Position numbers and translations under genes: made by a program | Assembly (NCBI GenBank): GCA_021158225.1 | Contig: JAGGUZ010000027.1 | Coordinates: 1 to 40,502 of the forward strand | Direction of reading: 5' to 3' | DNA from: a bacterium | GTDB lineage: Bacteria > Patescibacteriota > Gracilibacteria > UBA1369 > PNNO01 | Length of the DNA stretch: 40,502 nt | Shown here: positions 23,900 through 32,550 of the stretch, one piece after another | Position numbering within the stretch: the first letter of the stretch is position 1 | Layout: each line of letters starts with the position of its first letter | The notes under the pieces: generated by a model | Database searches by the model: none | Told to the model about the DNA's origin: nothing | The model's input: only the letters and a program-made list of their open reading frames with translations

Positions 23900-25327
23900 T
23901 TATACATCTTGCGCATCCTTGGCTGTTTTACCGGTTAATACTACACCAAAAGTTTTCATAATTATCTTGATGTCGAGCCAAATAGACCAATTCTCTATAT
24001 AATACGTATCAAGTTCCACTTCTTTTTCAAAATTCAAATTACTTCTGCCTGAAATTTGAGCGAGTCCCGTGATTCCCGGTTTTAATGCAAGAACAAATTT
24101 TTGATGTCTTTCATATTTTGCCACTTCTTCCGGCAGATGAGGTCTTGGTCCAACAAGAGACATATCGCCTTTAAATACATTCCATAATTGAGGGAGTTCG
24201 TCTATACTCCATTTTCTGATAAATTTTCCTACTCTTGTTACTCGCGGATCATTCTTTATTTTTACCATTGGTGATCCTTTCCTGATATTTTTGTACGCAA
24301 GCTTTGTATACCTTAAATTATGAGTATTTGGAAACATCGATCTGAATTTATAGAAATTAAACAGATTCCCATATTGTCCCACTCGTTTAACTCGTGATCC
24401 GTCGTCTAAATATTTAAATAAGATATCTCCTTTTGAATCGATTTTTATTATAATCGCCGTAATCAGTAAAATTGGTGAAAATAATATAAGTCCAAATAAT
24501 GAGCCTGTTATATCAAAAAGACGTTTTGTGATTTTTCCCCATCCATCAAGGGGTGTAGGTTTTAAAGAAATAAGAGGAATTCCTCCCGGCGAAGATATTT
24601 CTATATTTGTTCTTTGTACTTGCACCAAATCCGGGACAAAATGATAATGAAGATGATATTCACGGCAAATATTAAGAATATCTTTTGCATGCGCTCGATT
24701 TATATTTGCGTTTGTTTGAATAATCTCTTCAACTTTCTTCTTTTTAATAATGGAAATAAGATTGTCGAGTTGATTTGCGTTAACAATTCCAACAATTGTA
24801 AATCTTGGATTATCTTTATATATGTATTTTAAATCTTCAGAGATTTTGTTTTTTCCCACAAATAGAATTTTTCTTCTTCCTATGTTTGCTTTAAGCAGTA
24901 GATGTTGTATTAAATGAATTAAAATTCTTCCGAAAGAAATTAAAACTATTGTTAAAATAAAACTGTACACAAGTGCTAAACGAGAGAAAGGGAATTGTCT
25001 GATTGAAAAGAAATATGTAATTATGATTAGCATCCAGAATGTTGATAATCTAATCACGCTTCCTATTTCTTCACTAATTTTTGAAGATGATTTAAGTTGA
25101 TACATTCCATATAGCGCAAAAAGCAGGAATAAGAATATTCCGGCAATAATGCTGAATTGAATATAATCGTTTAGTGGTGGGAATGAAGATAAATTCAGAT
25201 CAAGTGTTATTCCCGGTAATAGATTCGTAAAAGTTCTTAGATGATATGCGGAAATGAACGCCAAAATAGTCATGAGAATATCAATCGGAATTCGAAGGAT
25301 ACCAAACACAATTTCAATTTTCTTCAT
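23900..25327 (-). CDS. Polyprenyl-phosphate sugar phosphotransferase (WcaJ/WbaP type)
   Basis: 475 residues, long polyprenyl glycosylphosphotransferase. The N-terminal half has about four membrane helices (~10-140) and a CoA-binding-like soluble region (GRRKILFVGKNKISEDL). The C-terminal ~200 residues are the bacterial sugar transferase domain: a membrane-entering helix (KRLFDITGSLFGLILFSPIL), FYKFRSM, IDELPQLWNVFKGDMSLVGPRP, and KPGITGLAQISGR. It transfers a sugar-1-phosphate from a UDP-sugar to undecaprenyl phosphate, the first step of capsule, exopolysaccharide or surface glycan assembly. The exact sugar is not deducible. Its start is about 18 bases after the 3' end of rnpB with no terminator seen. 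Confidence 0.93.
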   Translation of the reverse strand: MKKIEIVFGILRIPIDILMTILAFISAYHLRTFTNLLPGITLDLNLSSFPPLNDYIQFSIIAGIFLFLLFALYGMYQLKSSSKISEEIGSVIRLSTFWMLIIITYFFSIRQFPFSRLALVYSFILTIVLISFGRILIHLIQHLLLKANIGRRKILFVGKNKISEDLKYIYKDNPRFTIVGIVNANQLDNLISIIKKKKVEEIIQTNANINRAHAKDILNICREYHLHYHFVPDLVQVQRTNIEISSPGGIPLISLKPTPLDGWGKITKRLFDITGSLFGLILFSPILLITAIIIKIDSKGDILFKYLDDGSRVKRVGQYGNLFNFYKFRSMFPNTHNLRYTKLAYKNIRKGSPMVKIKNDPRVTRVGKFIRKWSIDELPQLWNVFKGDMSLVGPRPHLPEEVAKYERHQKFVLALKPGITGLAQISGRSNLNFEKEVELDTYYIENWSIWLDIKIIMKTFGVVLTGKTAKDAQDV

Positions 25328-25344
25328 ACTGGTTTTTTATATGA

Positions 25345-25728
25345 AATGCTGACAATAGGCTCTATAAGCCGAATTCTGTTTTTGCTTAACGCAAGTGTGA
25401 TCATCTATCTAACTTACAAATTGCTAAGTAAGTTTAGCGGTGGATAGTAAGGGCCTGTAAGAACTCAAGCAATTCCTTATCTACCATTCCACCTTGCACC
25501 AGGTAGGGTTTACCGAGTTGTCCCGATTACTCGGGAACTCCCCGCTTAAGGCAGGGCTTTTCACCTTTTTGCTCACAAGTGAGCATAGTATAGTCTCTGT
25601 GGCACTTTCCCTATCGATTATATTTCTATAAACGATGACTGGCGTTACCAGTTACCCTGTTCTATGGTGTTCGGACTTTCCTCCTTATACTTTAAAGTAA
25701 AGGCGATCACGAAATCCCAAAGTCAGCT
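25345..25728 (-). ncRNA. rnpB: RNase P RNA
   Basis: The minus strand carries the conserved core blocks of bacterial RNase P RNA: GGAGGAAAGTCCGAACACC near the 5' end, the CCACAGAGAC segment mid-way, GGTAAACCCTACCTGGTGCA, and ACAGAATTCGGCTTATAGAG at the 3' end. The ends pair as helix P1 (GCTGAC at 25727-25722 with GTCAGC at 25353-25348). Length is about 383 nt, normal for the class. It is the catalytic partner of RnpA (5853-6209). The region 25328-25790 otherwise holds no gene. End positions are set by P1 pairing and are good to a few bases. Confidence 0.95.
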
Positions 25729-25733
25729 AAATC

Positions 25734-25739
25734 ATTATA
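25734..25739 (-). promoter_or_regulatory. rnpB -10 box
   Basis: Perfect TATAAT on the minus strand, 7 bases before the RNA 5' end at helix P1. A poor -35 (TTGCGT) lies 16 bases further upstream. Confidence 0.55.
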
Positions 25740-25790
25740 CGAGTTTGAAAGTATTACGCAAGAATGTAATTGATTTTATTAAACAATCAT

Positions 25791-26399
25791 TTAAGATGAC
25801 TGATTATCGGTCTTCTTGAGCTTTTTATATTCGTGTTTAAAAAAGCGTACGGCGTTAAGACATTCTTTTGCTTTTTCATTGGCAGGCTCTATGTCTAAAA
25901 CGGTTCTAAAGAGTTTAGATGCGCGTTCAAATTTTTTGCTATTCAAGTAACACACACCAAGATCGCTAAGAATAAGAGAATCTTGAGGGCTAAGTGCTAG
26001 AGCTCTTTCTAAAAGGACTATTCCTCGTCGTCTTTGTCCATCATGATACAAAGACCAGCCAAGACATCTTAAAATTTCAGGATGGTTTGGTTCGTATCCA
26101 TCTGAAATTTCCAAGTATTTAATTGATTTTTTAAACTCTCCGATTGCGGAATATAAGAATCCTAGAAGGTAGTTTGCATTTGCACTTCTTGCATTTGTTC
26201 TTAGTGCTTGGCGTAGAGCTTTCTTAGCTTTATCGTACTCTCTTAAACTTAAATAATTATCTCCGATTTCTTCATATGCTTCGGTATAAGTAAGATCTGA
26301 ATAAAGGGCTTTTTCACATTTTTTAATTGCCTCTTCATGATTTCCCTCCATTTTAAGTTGCTCAGCTTCTTTTATTAGAAAACTGCGTTCGTCAGACAT
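25791..26399 (-). CDS. TPR-repeat protein
   Basis: 202 residues built of about five tetratricopeptide repeats (for example AEQLKMEGNHEEAIKKCEKAL, AYEEIGDNYLSLREYDKAKK, YLLGFLYSAIGEFKKSIKYL, DLGVCYLNSKKFERASKLF). TPRs form a helical scaffold for protein-protein binding; there is no signal peptide or membrane segment, so it is cytoplasmic. The partner is unknown. It lies between galU and rnpB with its own promoter, so it is probably monocistronic. Confidence 0.88.
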   Translation of the reverse strand: MSDERSFLIKEAEQLKMEGNHEEAIKKCEKALYSDLTYTEAYEEIGDNYLSLREYDKAKKALRQALRTNARSANANYLLGFLYSAIGEFKKSIKYLEISDGYEPNHPEILRCLGWSLYHDGQRRRGIVLLERALALSPQDSLILSDLGVCYLNSKKFERASKLFRTVLDIEPANEKAKECLNAVRFFKHEYKKLKKTDNQSS

Positions 26400-26433
26400 G
26401 TTTTTTATTTTTATTTTTTTATTTTTTCAAATC

Positions 26434-26462
26434 ATTATATCTGAATTCTTAGCCAAGATCAA
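26434..26462 (-). promoter_or_regulatory. Promoter of the TPR gene
   Basis: Minus strand TTGATC (26462-26457, inside the end of galU), 17 bases, TATAAT (26439-26434). The leader is an A-rich run (26400-26430). Confidence 0.5.
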
Positions 26463-27321
26463 GAGATCTAATGTATTTCTTTAACTCATCTGCAATGTCT
26501 TCTCTTTTTAAAGCAAAGTCAAGAGTGGCTTTTATAAGCCCAAAGGTGTATCCGGTATCATATCTTTTTCCTTCCAGTTCGTATCCGTATATATCTTGAA
26601 AATGAATTAATTTTCTAAAACCATCTATTAATCTTATCTCGCCGTCCGGAGAGCTAGTTGCATTGTCCAGAGCATCAAAAATTTCCGGAGTAACTATATA
26701 TTTACCAATAATTGCTAAATCAGAAGGAGCATCTTCCTGTTTTGGTTTTTCAACTAATGATTCAATGGCGTGAAGTCTTCCGTCTGATGATTTTGGGGCT
26801 ATTACTCCATATTTGTCAACATCTTGTATAAGGACTTTGTTTAAACCGATAATACTTGATCCGGTTTTTTTATACACATCTATTAATTGTTTTAGCGCAG
26901 GAACTTTATGATCGACGATATCGTCACCGAACAAGACGGCAAACGGTTCGTTCCCGATTACATCTCTTGCTCTTAATATTGCGTCTCCGTCTCCAAGTGG
27001 CATAGGTTGTCTAACGTAAACAAACTTCGCAAGATTTCTTACATCTTGAACTTTTTTGAGAAGTTCTTTTTTTCCCTTTTTTTCAAGGACATATTCAAGC
27101 TCAAAATTATAATCAAAATGATCTTCAATCGCTCGTTTACTGCTACCGGTTATAATAATTATTTCTTCAATTCCGGAGTTAACAGCTTCTTCTACAAGAT
27201 ATTGAATAACAGGTTTATCTACAATTGGAAGCATTTCTTTTGGTTGAGCTTTTGTCGCCGGTAAAAACCGGGTTCCAAAACCTGCGGCAGGTAAAACTGC
27301 TTTTCTGATTGGCATATTCAT
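26449..27321 (-). CDS. galU: UTP-glucose-1-phosphate uridylyltransferase
   Basis: 290 residues, bacterial GalU family. The nucleotide-binding loop AAGFGTRFLPATKAQPKEM is at 12-30; it also shows GLGDGDAI-type QPMPLGDGDAILRA, LFGDDIVD, and GKRYDTGYTFGLIKA near the C-terminus. It makes UDP-glucose, the precursor for GalE, the UgtP-like enzyme and surface glycan synthesis. It starts 2 bases after the hsp20 stop and closes the RNHCP-tilS-ftsH-hsp20-galU run. Confidence 0.96.
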   Translation of the reverse strand: MNMPIRKAVLPAAGFGTRFLPATKAQPKEMLPIVDKPVIQYLVEEAVNSGIEEIIIITGSSKRAIEDHFDYNFELEYVLEKKGKKELLKKVQDVRNLAKFVYVRQPMPLGDGDAILRARDVIGNEPFAVLFGDDIVDHKVPALKQLIDVYKKTGSSIIGLNKVLIQDVDKYGVIAPKSSDGRLHAIESLVEKPKQEDAPSDLAIIGKYIVTPEIFDALDNATSSPDGEIRLIDGFRKLIHFQDIYGYELEGKRYDTGYTFGLIKATLDFALKREDIADELKKYIRSLDLG

Positions 27322-27323
27322 AG

Positions 27324-27698
27324 CTATTTTTTTGAGGTTTTAATACGAATAACTTTAGATCTTATTTTTTCTATTTTAGGGATTTTAATTTCCAGTACAC
27401 CATCTTTAAAATCGGCACTTATCTTATTGGTATCAACAGAAGCCGGAAGTACGACAGACCTTGAAAAGTCTCCCCAAAAACATTCTTGAGTAAAATAATT
27501 TTCTTCCTTAATTGTGTTTTCTAAATGTCGATGTCCACTTATTGTTAAAACATCATCGGTTATTTCCACTGACATATCTTCAATTTTAACTCCTGCGATC
27601 GGAGCTAGAATAACAATATGCGATTTTGTTTGATAAACATCCAATGCCAACTGCCCATCGGTGTTATCTTCAATTTGAGTTAATGGTGTTTTTTTCAT
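27324..27698 (-). CDS. Hsp20 / alpha-crystallin small heat-shock protein
   Basis: 124 residues. An alpha-crystallin domain covers about 18-112 (LAPIAGVKIEDMSVEITDDV, SRSVVLPASVDTNKI, DGVLEIKIPK). The C-terminal VIRIKT contains the IxI motif used for oligomer assembly. The N-terminal arm is short. It is an ATP-independent holdase that keeps unfolding proteins soluble. It overlaps ftsH by 4 bases, coupling a holdase with a quality-control protease, a sensible proteostasis pair. No CIRCE or other heat-shock operator is seen. Confidence 0.93.
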   Translation of the reverse strand: MKKTPLTQIEDNTDGQLALDVYQTKSHIVILAPIAGVKIEDMSVEITDDVLTISGHRHLENTIKEENYFTQECFWGDFSRSVVLPASVDTNKISADFKDGVLEIKIPKIEKIRSKVIRIKTSKK

Positions 27699-29578
27699 AA
27701 TTTTGATGACTTATTTTTTATACTTTTAGAATACATTACTTTTTTCGGAACTTTAATTTTTCCGAAAAACGATGCGAATTCTTCTCCTGTAAGGGTTTCT
27801 TTTTTAATTAGGCTTGTAGCCACTCTGTCTAGAAGTTTTCTGTGTTTGCCAAGAATATCTTTTGCTCGTTTGTAGGCTATTTCTATGAAGTTTCTAATTT
27901 CAGTGTCTATTCTTTTAGCCATTTCTTCGGAATAATTTTTAACATGTCCGAAATCTCGCCCAAGGAAAACTTCATGATTTTTCTCGCCGAAAGTTACAGG
28001 ACCAAGTTTGCTCATCCCATATTGCGTAACCATTTTTCTTGCCATATTCGTTGCTCTTTCGAGATCGTTTGATGCTCCTGTAGTCATTTCTCCAAATACA
28101 AGTTCTTCGGAAACATATCCGCCAAGCAGGCTAACAAGTTCATCTTCAAATTTACTTTTTGTGTAAAGATGCTTGTCTTCTTCCGGAAGGAACCATGTAA
28201 CTCCAAGAGCCATTCCGCGAGAAATAATTGAGATTTTATGGACAGGGTCGCAATTTGGGAGCAAATGTCCGATTATGGCGTGTCCGCTTTCATGGTAAGC
28301 TGTAATTTCTTTTTCATGTACGGAAAGCACTCTCGATTTTCTTTCCGGCCCCATTAAGACTTTTTCTATTGATTCTTGAAGTTCTTTCATTGAAATATGT
28401 TTTTTCCCTCTTTTTGCAGTAAGAATTGCAGCTTCATTGAGAAGGTTTTCAAGGTCTGCGCCGGAAAATCCGGGGGTTTGACGGGCGATTTGTTTAAAAT
28501 CAACAAGTTTGGTAAGAGGTTTTCCTCTTGAATGGACCAGCAATATTGCTTCGCGATCTTCTATATCTGGCATATCAACAACTATTCTTCTGTCGAATCG
28601 TCCGGGACGCATAAGTGCCGGATCTAAAATATCAGGTCTGTTTGTTGCGGCTATGACAATTACATTTGTATCTTTTTCGAATCCATCCATTTCTGTGAGA
28701 ATTTGATTTAATGTTTGTTCACGTTCATCGTGACCTCCTCCTAGTCCGGCTCCGCGTTGTCTTCCCACGGCATCGATTTCATCGATAAATACTATGGATG
28801 GAGCATTCCTTTTAGCCTTTTTAAATAAATCTCTTACACGGCTGGCACCAACACCAACAAACATTTCTACAAATTCCGATCCGGAAATATTAAAAAACGG
28901 TACATTTGCTTCTCCGGCAACGGCACGAGCCAATAAAGTTTTACCGGTTCCCGGGCCACCGATTAAAATTACTCCTTTTGGAATTTTTGCACCCATCTGT
29001 GTGTATTTTGTTGGAGTTTTTAAAAAGTCCACAACTTCAATAAGTTCTTCTTTTGCTTCTTTTGCTCCGGCAATATCTTTGAAGGTTGTCTTGTTTTTTT
29101 CTTTATCGTTAAGTCTTGCTTTGCTTTTTCCAAAAGACATTGCTTGATTATTGCTACTTTGAGCTTGCTTCATCATAAAGACAAAAAATCCTATTATAAG
29201 AAGGAATGGAACTATGCTAAGTAGCAAGCTGTACCAAAGTTCTTCTCCTTCAGTTGATATTATTTCTGTATCGATATTGTCTGTTATATTACTCGGAATT
29301 CCTTGCAGAACCTCCTTAAGCGTTTCTCCTTTTTCTTTAAATGCAAATTCTTTGGTGTCGTCTACAAGTGTGATGTTGATTTTTTCATTTTTAACTTCAA
29401 TGGCTTTTACTTCTTCATTTTTAACTTGTTCTATAAAAGCATTCATACTTACTTTTTTTGCGGCTCCTTCTCCGGGATTAAAAATTATTACGACAGAGGT
29501 GACTATAAGAGCTGCAACAATCAGATATAAAAAGCTGTTTCTTGGTTTATTGGTAGGCATTTTAAGTTTTGAGTTCAT
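27695..29578 (-). CDS. ftsH: ATP-dependent zinc metalloprotease FtsH
   Basis: 627 residues. Membrane-anchored AAA+ protease that degrades damaged membrane and short-lived proteins. It has TM helices at ~16-34 and ~115-136 with a short extracytoplasmic domain between, Walker A GGPGTGKT at 207-214, Walker B VFIDEID at 263-269, the second region of homology ([18 protein letters not shown]), the zinc site HESGH at 429-433, and the third ligand Asp505 (ASNDLERAT). Everything needed for activity is present. It lies 39 bases after tilS; the tilS-ftsH order is conserved in many bacteria. Confidence 0.98.
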   Translation of the reverse strand: MNSKLKMPTNKPRNSFLYLIVAALIVTSVVIIFNPGEGAAKKVSMNAFIEQVKNEEVKAIEVKNEKINITLVDDTKEFAFKEKGETLKEVLQGIPSNITDNIDTEIISTEGEELWYSLLLSIVPFLLIIGFFVFMMKQAQSSNNQAMSFGKSKARLNDKEKNKTTFKDIAGAKEAKEELIEVVDFLKTPTKYTQMGAKIPKGVILIGGPGTGKTLLARAVAGEANVPFFNISGSEFVEMFVGVGASRVRDLFKKAKRNAPSIVFIDEIDAVGRQRGAGLGGGHDEREQTLNQILTEMDGFEKDTNVIVIAATNRPDILDPALMRPGRFDRRIVVDMPDIEDREAILLVHSRGKPLTKLVDFKQIARQTPGFSGADLENLLNEAAILTAKRGKKHISMKELQESIEKVLMGPERKSRVLSVHEKEITAYHESGHAIIGHLLPNCDPVHKISIISRGMALGVTWFLPEEDKHLYTKSKFEDELVSLLGGYVSEELVFGEMTTGASNDLERATNMARKMVTQYGMSKLGPVTFGEKNHEVFLGRDFGHVKNYSEEMAKRIDTEIRNFIEIAYKRAKDILGKHRKLLDRVATSLIKKETLTGEEFASFFGKIKVPKKVMYSKSIKNKSSKL

Positions 29579-29617
29579 AACGAATCTTAATGTTAAGCAA
29601 AGTAACTACAGTTTACT

Positions 29618-30970
29618 TCATTTTTGTTTGTTTTCAAGAGGTGGTTTAAAGCTAATGGAGATTATTTGTTTTGTATGTCTTGTAATTTTGCAACTATCTG
29701 ATATTGCTTCGTTCCCAATTGCAATAATGTTGTTGGTTTTATCTATAATGATTGGGATTGTATCTCGCTTTTGCGATGGAATTTTTTTGTTAACAAAGAA
29801 GTCTTGTAATTTTTGTCTTCCTCTCATCCCAATATTTTTAAATGTATCTCCATTCTTTTTACCTCTTATATATAAAGGAAATTTACATTTCAAGTAGTCA
29901 AGAAAAATTCCATTAGATAGTTCCTTCGGAACTTTATTTAAAATTTTCAGTAATATTTTTCCGTGAATATACTGAGTTTCTCCCGGGATTTGTAATTTTT
30001 TAAGAAGTATTTTTTTTATTTTATTAGTGTTTCTTATCTCGAACGAATTCGAATTGATTATTAGAATTGTTTTTTGCCCAAATGGGGTTTTTTTTCCTGT
30101 TTTTTCTTCATTAATAATTTTTTGCGCTCTTAAAACAGTATTTTTGGAAAGATTATCTGTTGTCTTGTGGTAGAGATAAAACAGCTTTCTAATAATAAGT
30201 GTTTGTAAAAATTGTTCTGTGTTGTTAAATTTTTTTAAATTTATTTCATATTTCTTTTTCATGTTTTTTTTAATCCAAGTTTCAGCGTTCTTATCAATGA
30301 ATTTTTGTGTTTGAGACATTGTTTTCCAGTTGCGTAAAAATATTTTATCAAAAGAAGGTTGAATCTTTCTTAAAAGAGGAATTATGTTTTTTCTTACATT
30401 GTTCCTTGTATAAGATTCATCAAAATTTGTCTTATCAATACAAAATCTTATTGAATATTTTTTTAAATACGAAAGAATTTCTTTTTTAGACACTCCAAGA
30501 AGAGGTCTCAATATGTTTAACGATTTTACTTGCATTGCGCTTAAGCCTTTTAGTCCAGTTCCTCTCATGAAGTTCATTAAAAAAGTTTCGATATTATCGT
30601 CTAAATGATGGGCGGTTACAATAAACTCGGCATCATATTTTTCTTTTACTTTATTAAGAAATTTATAACGATATTTTCGTGCAATATCTTCTGTATTGCC
30701 TTTTTTATTTTTAATATTCGCACTTCCGATTTCTATAATAACTTTATTTTTATTCGCAAATCGTTTACAAAATTGTTCATCTTTTATACTGTCTTTTCCA
30801 CGTAAATTATGATTGAAATGCGCCAAAATTACTGTAAAGGGATGTAATTTTTGTACTTTTTTAATTTGATAAAAAAGATATACGGAATCCGGTCCTCCGG
30901 AGAATGCTAAAATTACTGTAGTGTTCCGCAATATATTTTGTTTGATATATTTTGAGATACTTGTAATCAT
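29618..30970 (-). CDS. tilS: tRNA(Ile)-lysidine synthase
   Basis: 450 residues. It changes the wobble cytidine of tRNA-Ile(CAU) to lysidine so that it reads AUA. It has the PP-loop SGGPDS at 24-29, HFNHNLRG and AHHLDDNIETFLMNFMRG of the N-terminal ATP-pyrophosphatase domain, a lysine-rich linker, and a C-terminal TilS domain (YIRGKKNGDTFKNIG, KLQDFFVNKKIPSQKRD). It overlaps the RNHCP gene by 4 bases (ATGA) and precedes ftsH. Confidence 0.95.
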   Translation of the reverse strand: MITSISKYIKQNILRNTTVILAFSGGPDSVYLFYQIKKVQKLHPFTVILAHFNHNLRGKDSIKDEQFCKRFANKNKVIIEIGSANIKNKKGNTEDIARKYRYKFLNKVKEKYDAEFIVTAHHLDDNIETFLMNFMRGTGLKGLSAMQVKSLNILRPLLGVSKKEILSYLKKYSIRFCIDKTNFDESYTRNNVRKNIIPLLRKIQPSFDKIFLRNWKTMSQTQKFIDKNAETWIKKNMKKKYEINLKKFNNTEQFLQTLIIRKLFYLYHKTTDNLSKNTVLRAQKIINEEKTGKKTPFGQKTILIINSNSFEIRNTNKIKKILLKKLQIPGETQYIHGKILLKILNKVPKELSNGIFLDYLKCKFPLYIRGKKNGDTFKNIGMRGRQKLQDFFVNKKIPSQKRDTIPIIIDKTNNIIAIGNEAISDSCKITRHTKQIISISFKPPLENKQK

Positions 30971-31290
30971 AAGTTTTTATGTGTACTTAATGCGATAATA
31001 GCATCAATTGAGTCGTCTGTGGCGGTTTTATTTCTCATTTCTTTACCGCATTTTGTGCATTTATGAATGATTATATAACCTTTTGGACCCGATTGATCCA
31101 ATTCTATTGGTTTCATTAGGCTTTTGCAGTCACTTTTTCGGTCTCCGGGAATCTTATTGTCAACATGCTTGGAATAAAGACAATATTTACAATGATTTCT
31201 GCAACTTCCCTTAAGTAAATCATTCTTTCTTCCGCAATTTTCACAAATAAATGTTTCGTTTATCACAATAAAATTTTTTCTATCGTTCAT
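30967..31290 (-). CDS. RNHCP-domain protein
   Basis: 107 residues matching the RNHCP domain along its whole length: FICENCGR (Cys16, Cys19), GSCRNHCKYCLYSKHVD (30s), PGDRKSDC, MKPIELD, KGYIIIHKCTKCGKEMRNKTATDD. The eponymous proline after RNHC is Lys here. The many Cys/His pairs suggest zinc binding. Its function is not established; the domain is common in CPR and some Firmicutes. It is translationally coupled to tilS, hinting at an RNA- or translation-related role (inference). Confidence 0.88.
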   Translation of the reverse strand: MNDRKNFIVINETFICENCGRKNDLLKGSCRNHCKYCLYSKHVDNKIPGDRKSDCKSLMKPIELDQSGPKGYIIIHKCTKCGKEMRNKTATDDSIDAIIALSTHKNL

Positions 31291-31305
31291 TTTGGGCTTA
31301 CTTTA

Positions 31306-31334
31306 TTGATTTATTCCAAGTCTTATAGTATAAT
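31306..31334 (+). promoter_or_regulatory. Promoter of the type IV pilus operon
   Basis: TTGATT (31306-31311), 17 bases, perfect TATAAT (31329-31334). The leader is about 38 bases, A-rich, with no Shine-Dalgarno, to the ATG at 31379. It lies between the divergent RNHCP and pilN-like genes. Confidence 0.65.
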
Positions 31335-31378
31335 ATATAGACAAATAAAATAAAAAACAAAAATAAAAAACTATCACT

Positions 31379-31960
31379 ATGAACCATACACCAAAAAAAT
31401 TCTCATTTCTTCTGATTCTCTCTTTTTTGTTTGTTCTTGGCGTTGGACTTGGATACGGTTATTACGCTTCCCAGATTAAGGTTAATCAAGATATGTCAGC
31501 TACTCTCGATCAAGAAATCGCCGATATTACAAATCAAATAGAAAAATTGAAATCCGACGATATAGTTTCGGCACAAACAGCTGTTTCGGCGCTTAATAAA
31601 ATTTCTTCAAGTGAAATAGAGTGGTCTAAAGTTTTGGGATCGGTTATAGATATAGCTCCAAAAGATTTAATTGCTGTGCGTGCACTGATTAAGTTCACTT
31701 CGTATAGCGGTTCCGAAGGGGGACGTCTTAATTTAAATGCGCAGACTTATCCATCTAGAGATGTTTATAAACTTTTAAATTCTATTGCAAAAACTATTGA
31801 TGCTTTTAATGAAAACCCGGATTTTAGAGATGCTTTTGTCCCATCAATAAGTAAAAGTGTTTCTGAGGATGGAGAGACTGTTCTTTCGTTTATTTTAAGC
31901 GTTACTTATAAACCTTCATATACAGATGCTGAAGCATCCGCATCTGTTCAGAGAAAATAA
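31379..31960 (+). CDS. PilN-like type IV pilus assembly protein
   Basis: 193 residues: short cytoplasmic N-terminus, one membrane helix (~8-28, FSFLLILSFLFVLGVGLGYGYY), then a coiled-coil (ATLDQEIADITNQIEKLKSDD) and an external alpha/beta domain with WSKVLGSVIDIAPKDL. This is the PilN/GspL-C-like layout of the pilus alignment subcomplex; primary sequence similarity is modest, so the name rests on layout plus the following pilO- and pilC-like genes. PilM and the ATPases PilB/PilT are not in this cluster. Confidence 0.7.
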   Translation: MNHTPKKFSFLLILSFLFVLGVGLGYGYYASQIKVNQDMSATLDQEIADITNQIEKLKSDDIVSAQTAVSALNKISSSEIEWSKVLGSVIDIAPKDLIAVRALIKFTSYSGSEGGRLNLNAQTYPSRDVYKLLNSIAKTIDAFNENPDFRDAFVPSISKSVSEDGETVLSFILSVTYKPSYTDAEASASVQRK

Positions 31961-31981
31961 TTTATTAACTTAACTTTATCA

Positions 31982-32527
31982 ATGTCTATTGAACAACAAC
32001 CCAATAAATCCAATTCTAGCGTAGTAACAATAATTGCTCTTTTGTTATTGATTGTTGCCACTGTGGGCTTATTTATTTTTGTTTTTCCAAAGAAGGATTC
32101 TCTTAATAAGCTGGCCGTCGATATTGCTCAAAAGCAAGTGGAATTAAATAAATCAAAATCACAGCTTGCTAAATTGCAATCCGTTAAAGATTCCTTTAAA
32201 GGTGGAGAAGTAACACAAAAAGATGTATTAAATCTAGTTCCGGATAATGTTGAAGAGGGGAAGATAATTCGTACGCTTGCAAATCATTCAAAGGAAAATG
32301 AGATAACGATTAATTCTCTTAGTTTTGGTATAAACAACAATAAAGATGGAGATTACAGTATCCTTTCTGTTACAACAAATCTTTCAGGAACACACCGTAA
32401 TTTAATCAAATTTCTACAATCTTTAGAAAAGGATGGGCGAAAATTTTCAATTAATACAATGAGTGTTCAGGTTCTTGAAAACGGACTTGAGAATATGAGC
32501 CTTAACATATCAGCATTTTATCTTTAA
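31982..32527 (+). CDS. PilO-like type IV pilus assembly protein
   Basis: 181 residues. One membrane helix (~15-36), a coiled-coil (VDIAQKQVELNKSKSQLAKL) and a PilO-type ferredoxin-like domain (LVPDNVEEGKIIRTLANHSKENEITINSL, GTHRNLIKFLQSLEKDGRKF). PilO pairs with PilN to align the inner-membrane platform. It starts 21 bases after the pilN-like gene and precedes pilC by 23 bases. Confidence 0.8.
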   Translation: MSIEQQPNKSNSSVVTIIALLLLIVATVGLFIFVFPKKDSLNKLAVDIAQKQVELNKSKSQLAKLQSVKDSFKGGEVTQKDVLNLVPDNVEEGKIIRTLANHSKENEITINSLSFGINNNKDGDYSILSVTTNLSGTHRNLIKFLQSLEKDGRKFSINTMSVQVLENGLENMSLNISAFYL

Positions 32528-32550
32528 GAAGTTAACTTTTATTTAAATTT

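Noticed and set aside
29214-29897. Plus-strand 227-residue frame across ftsH/tilS
   Set aside because: It lies opposite two well-supported genes and has Ser/Leu-rich antisense composition with no domain.
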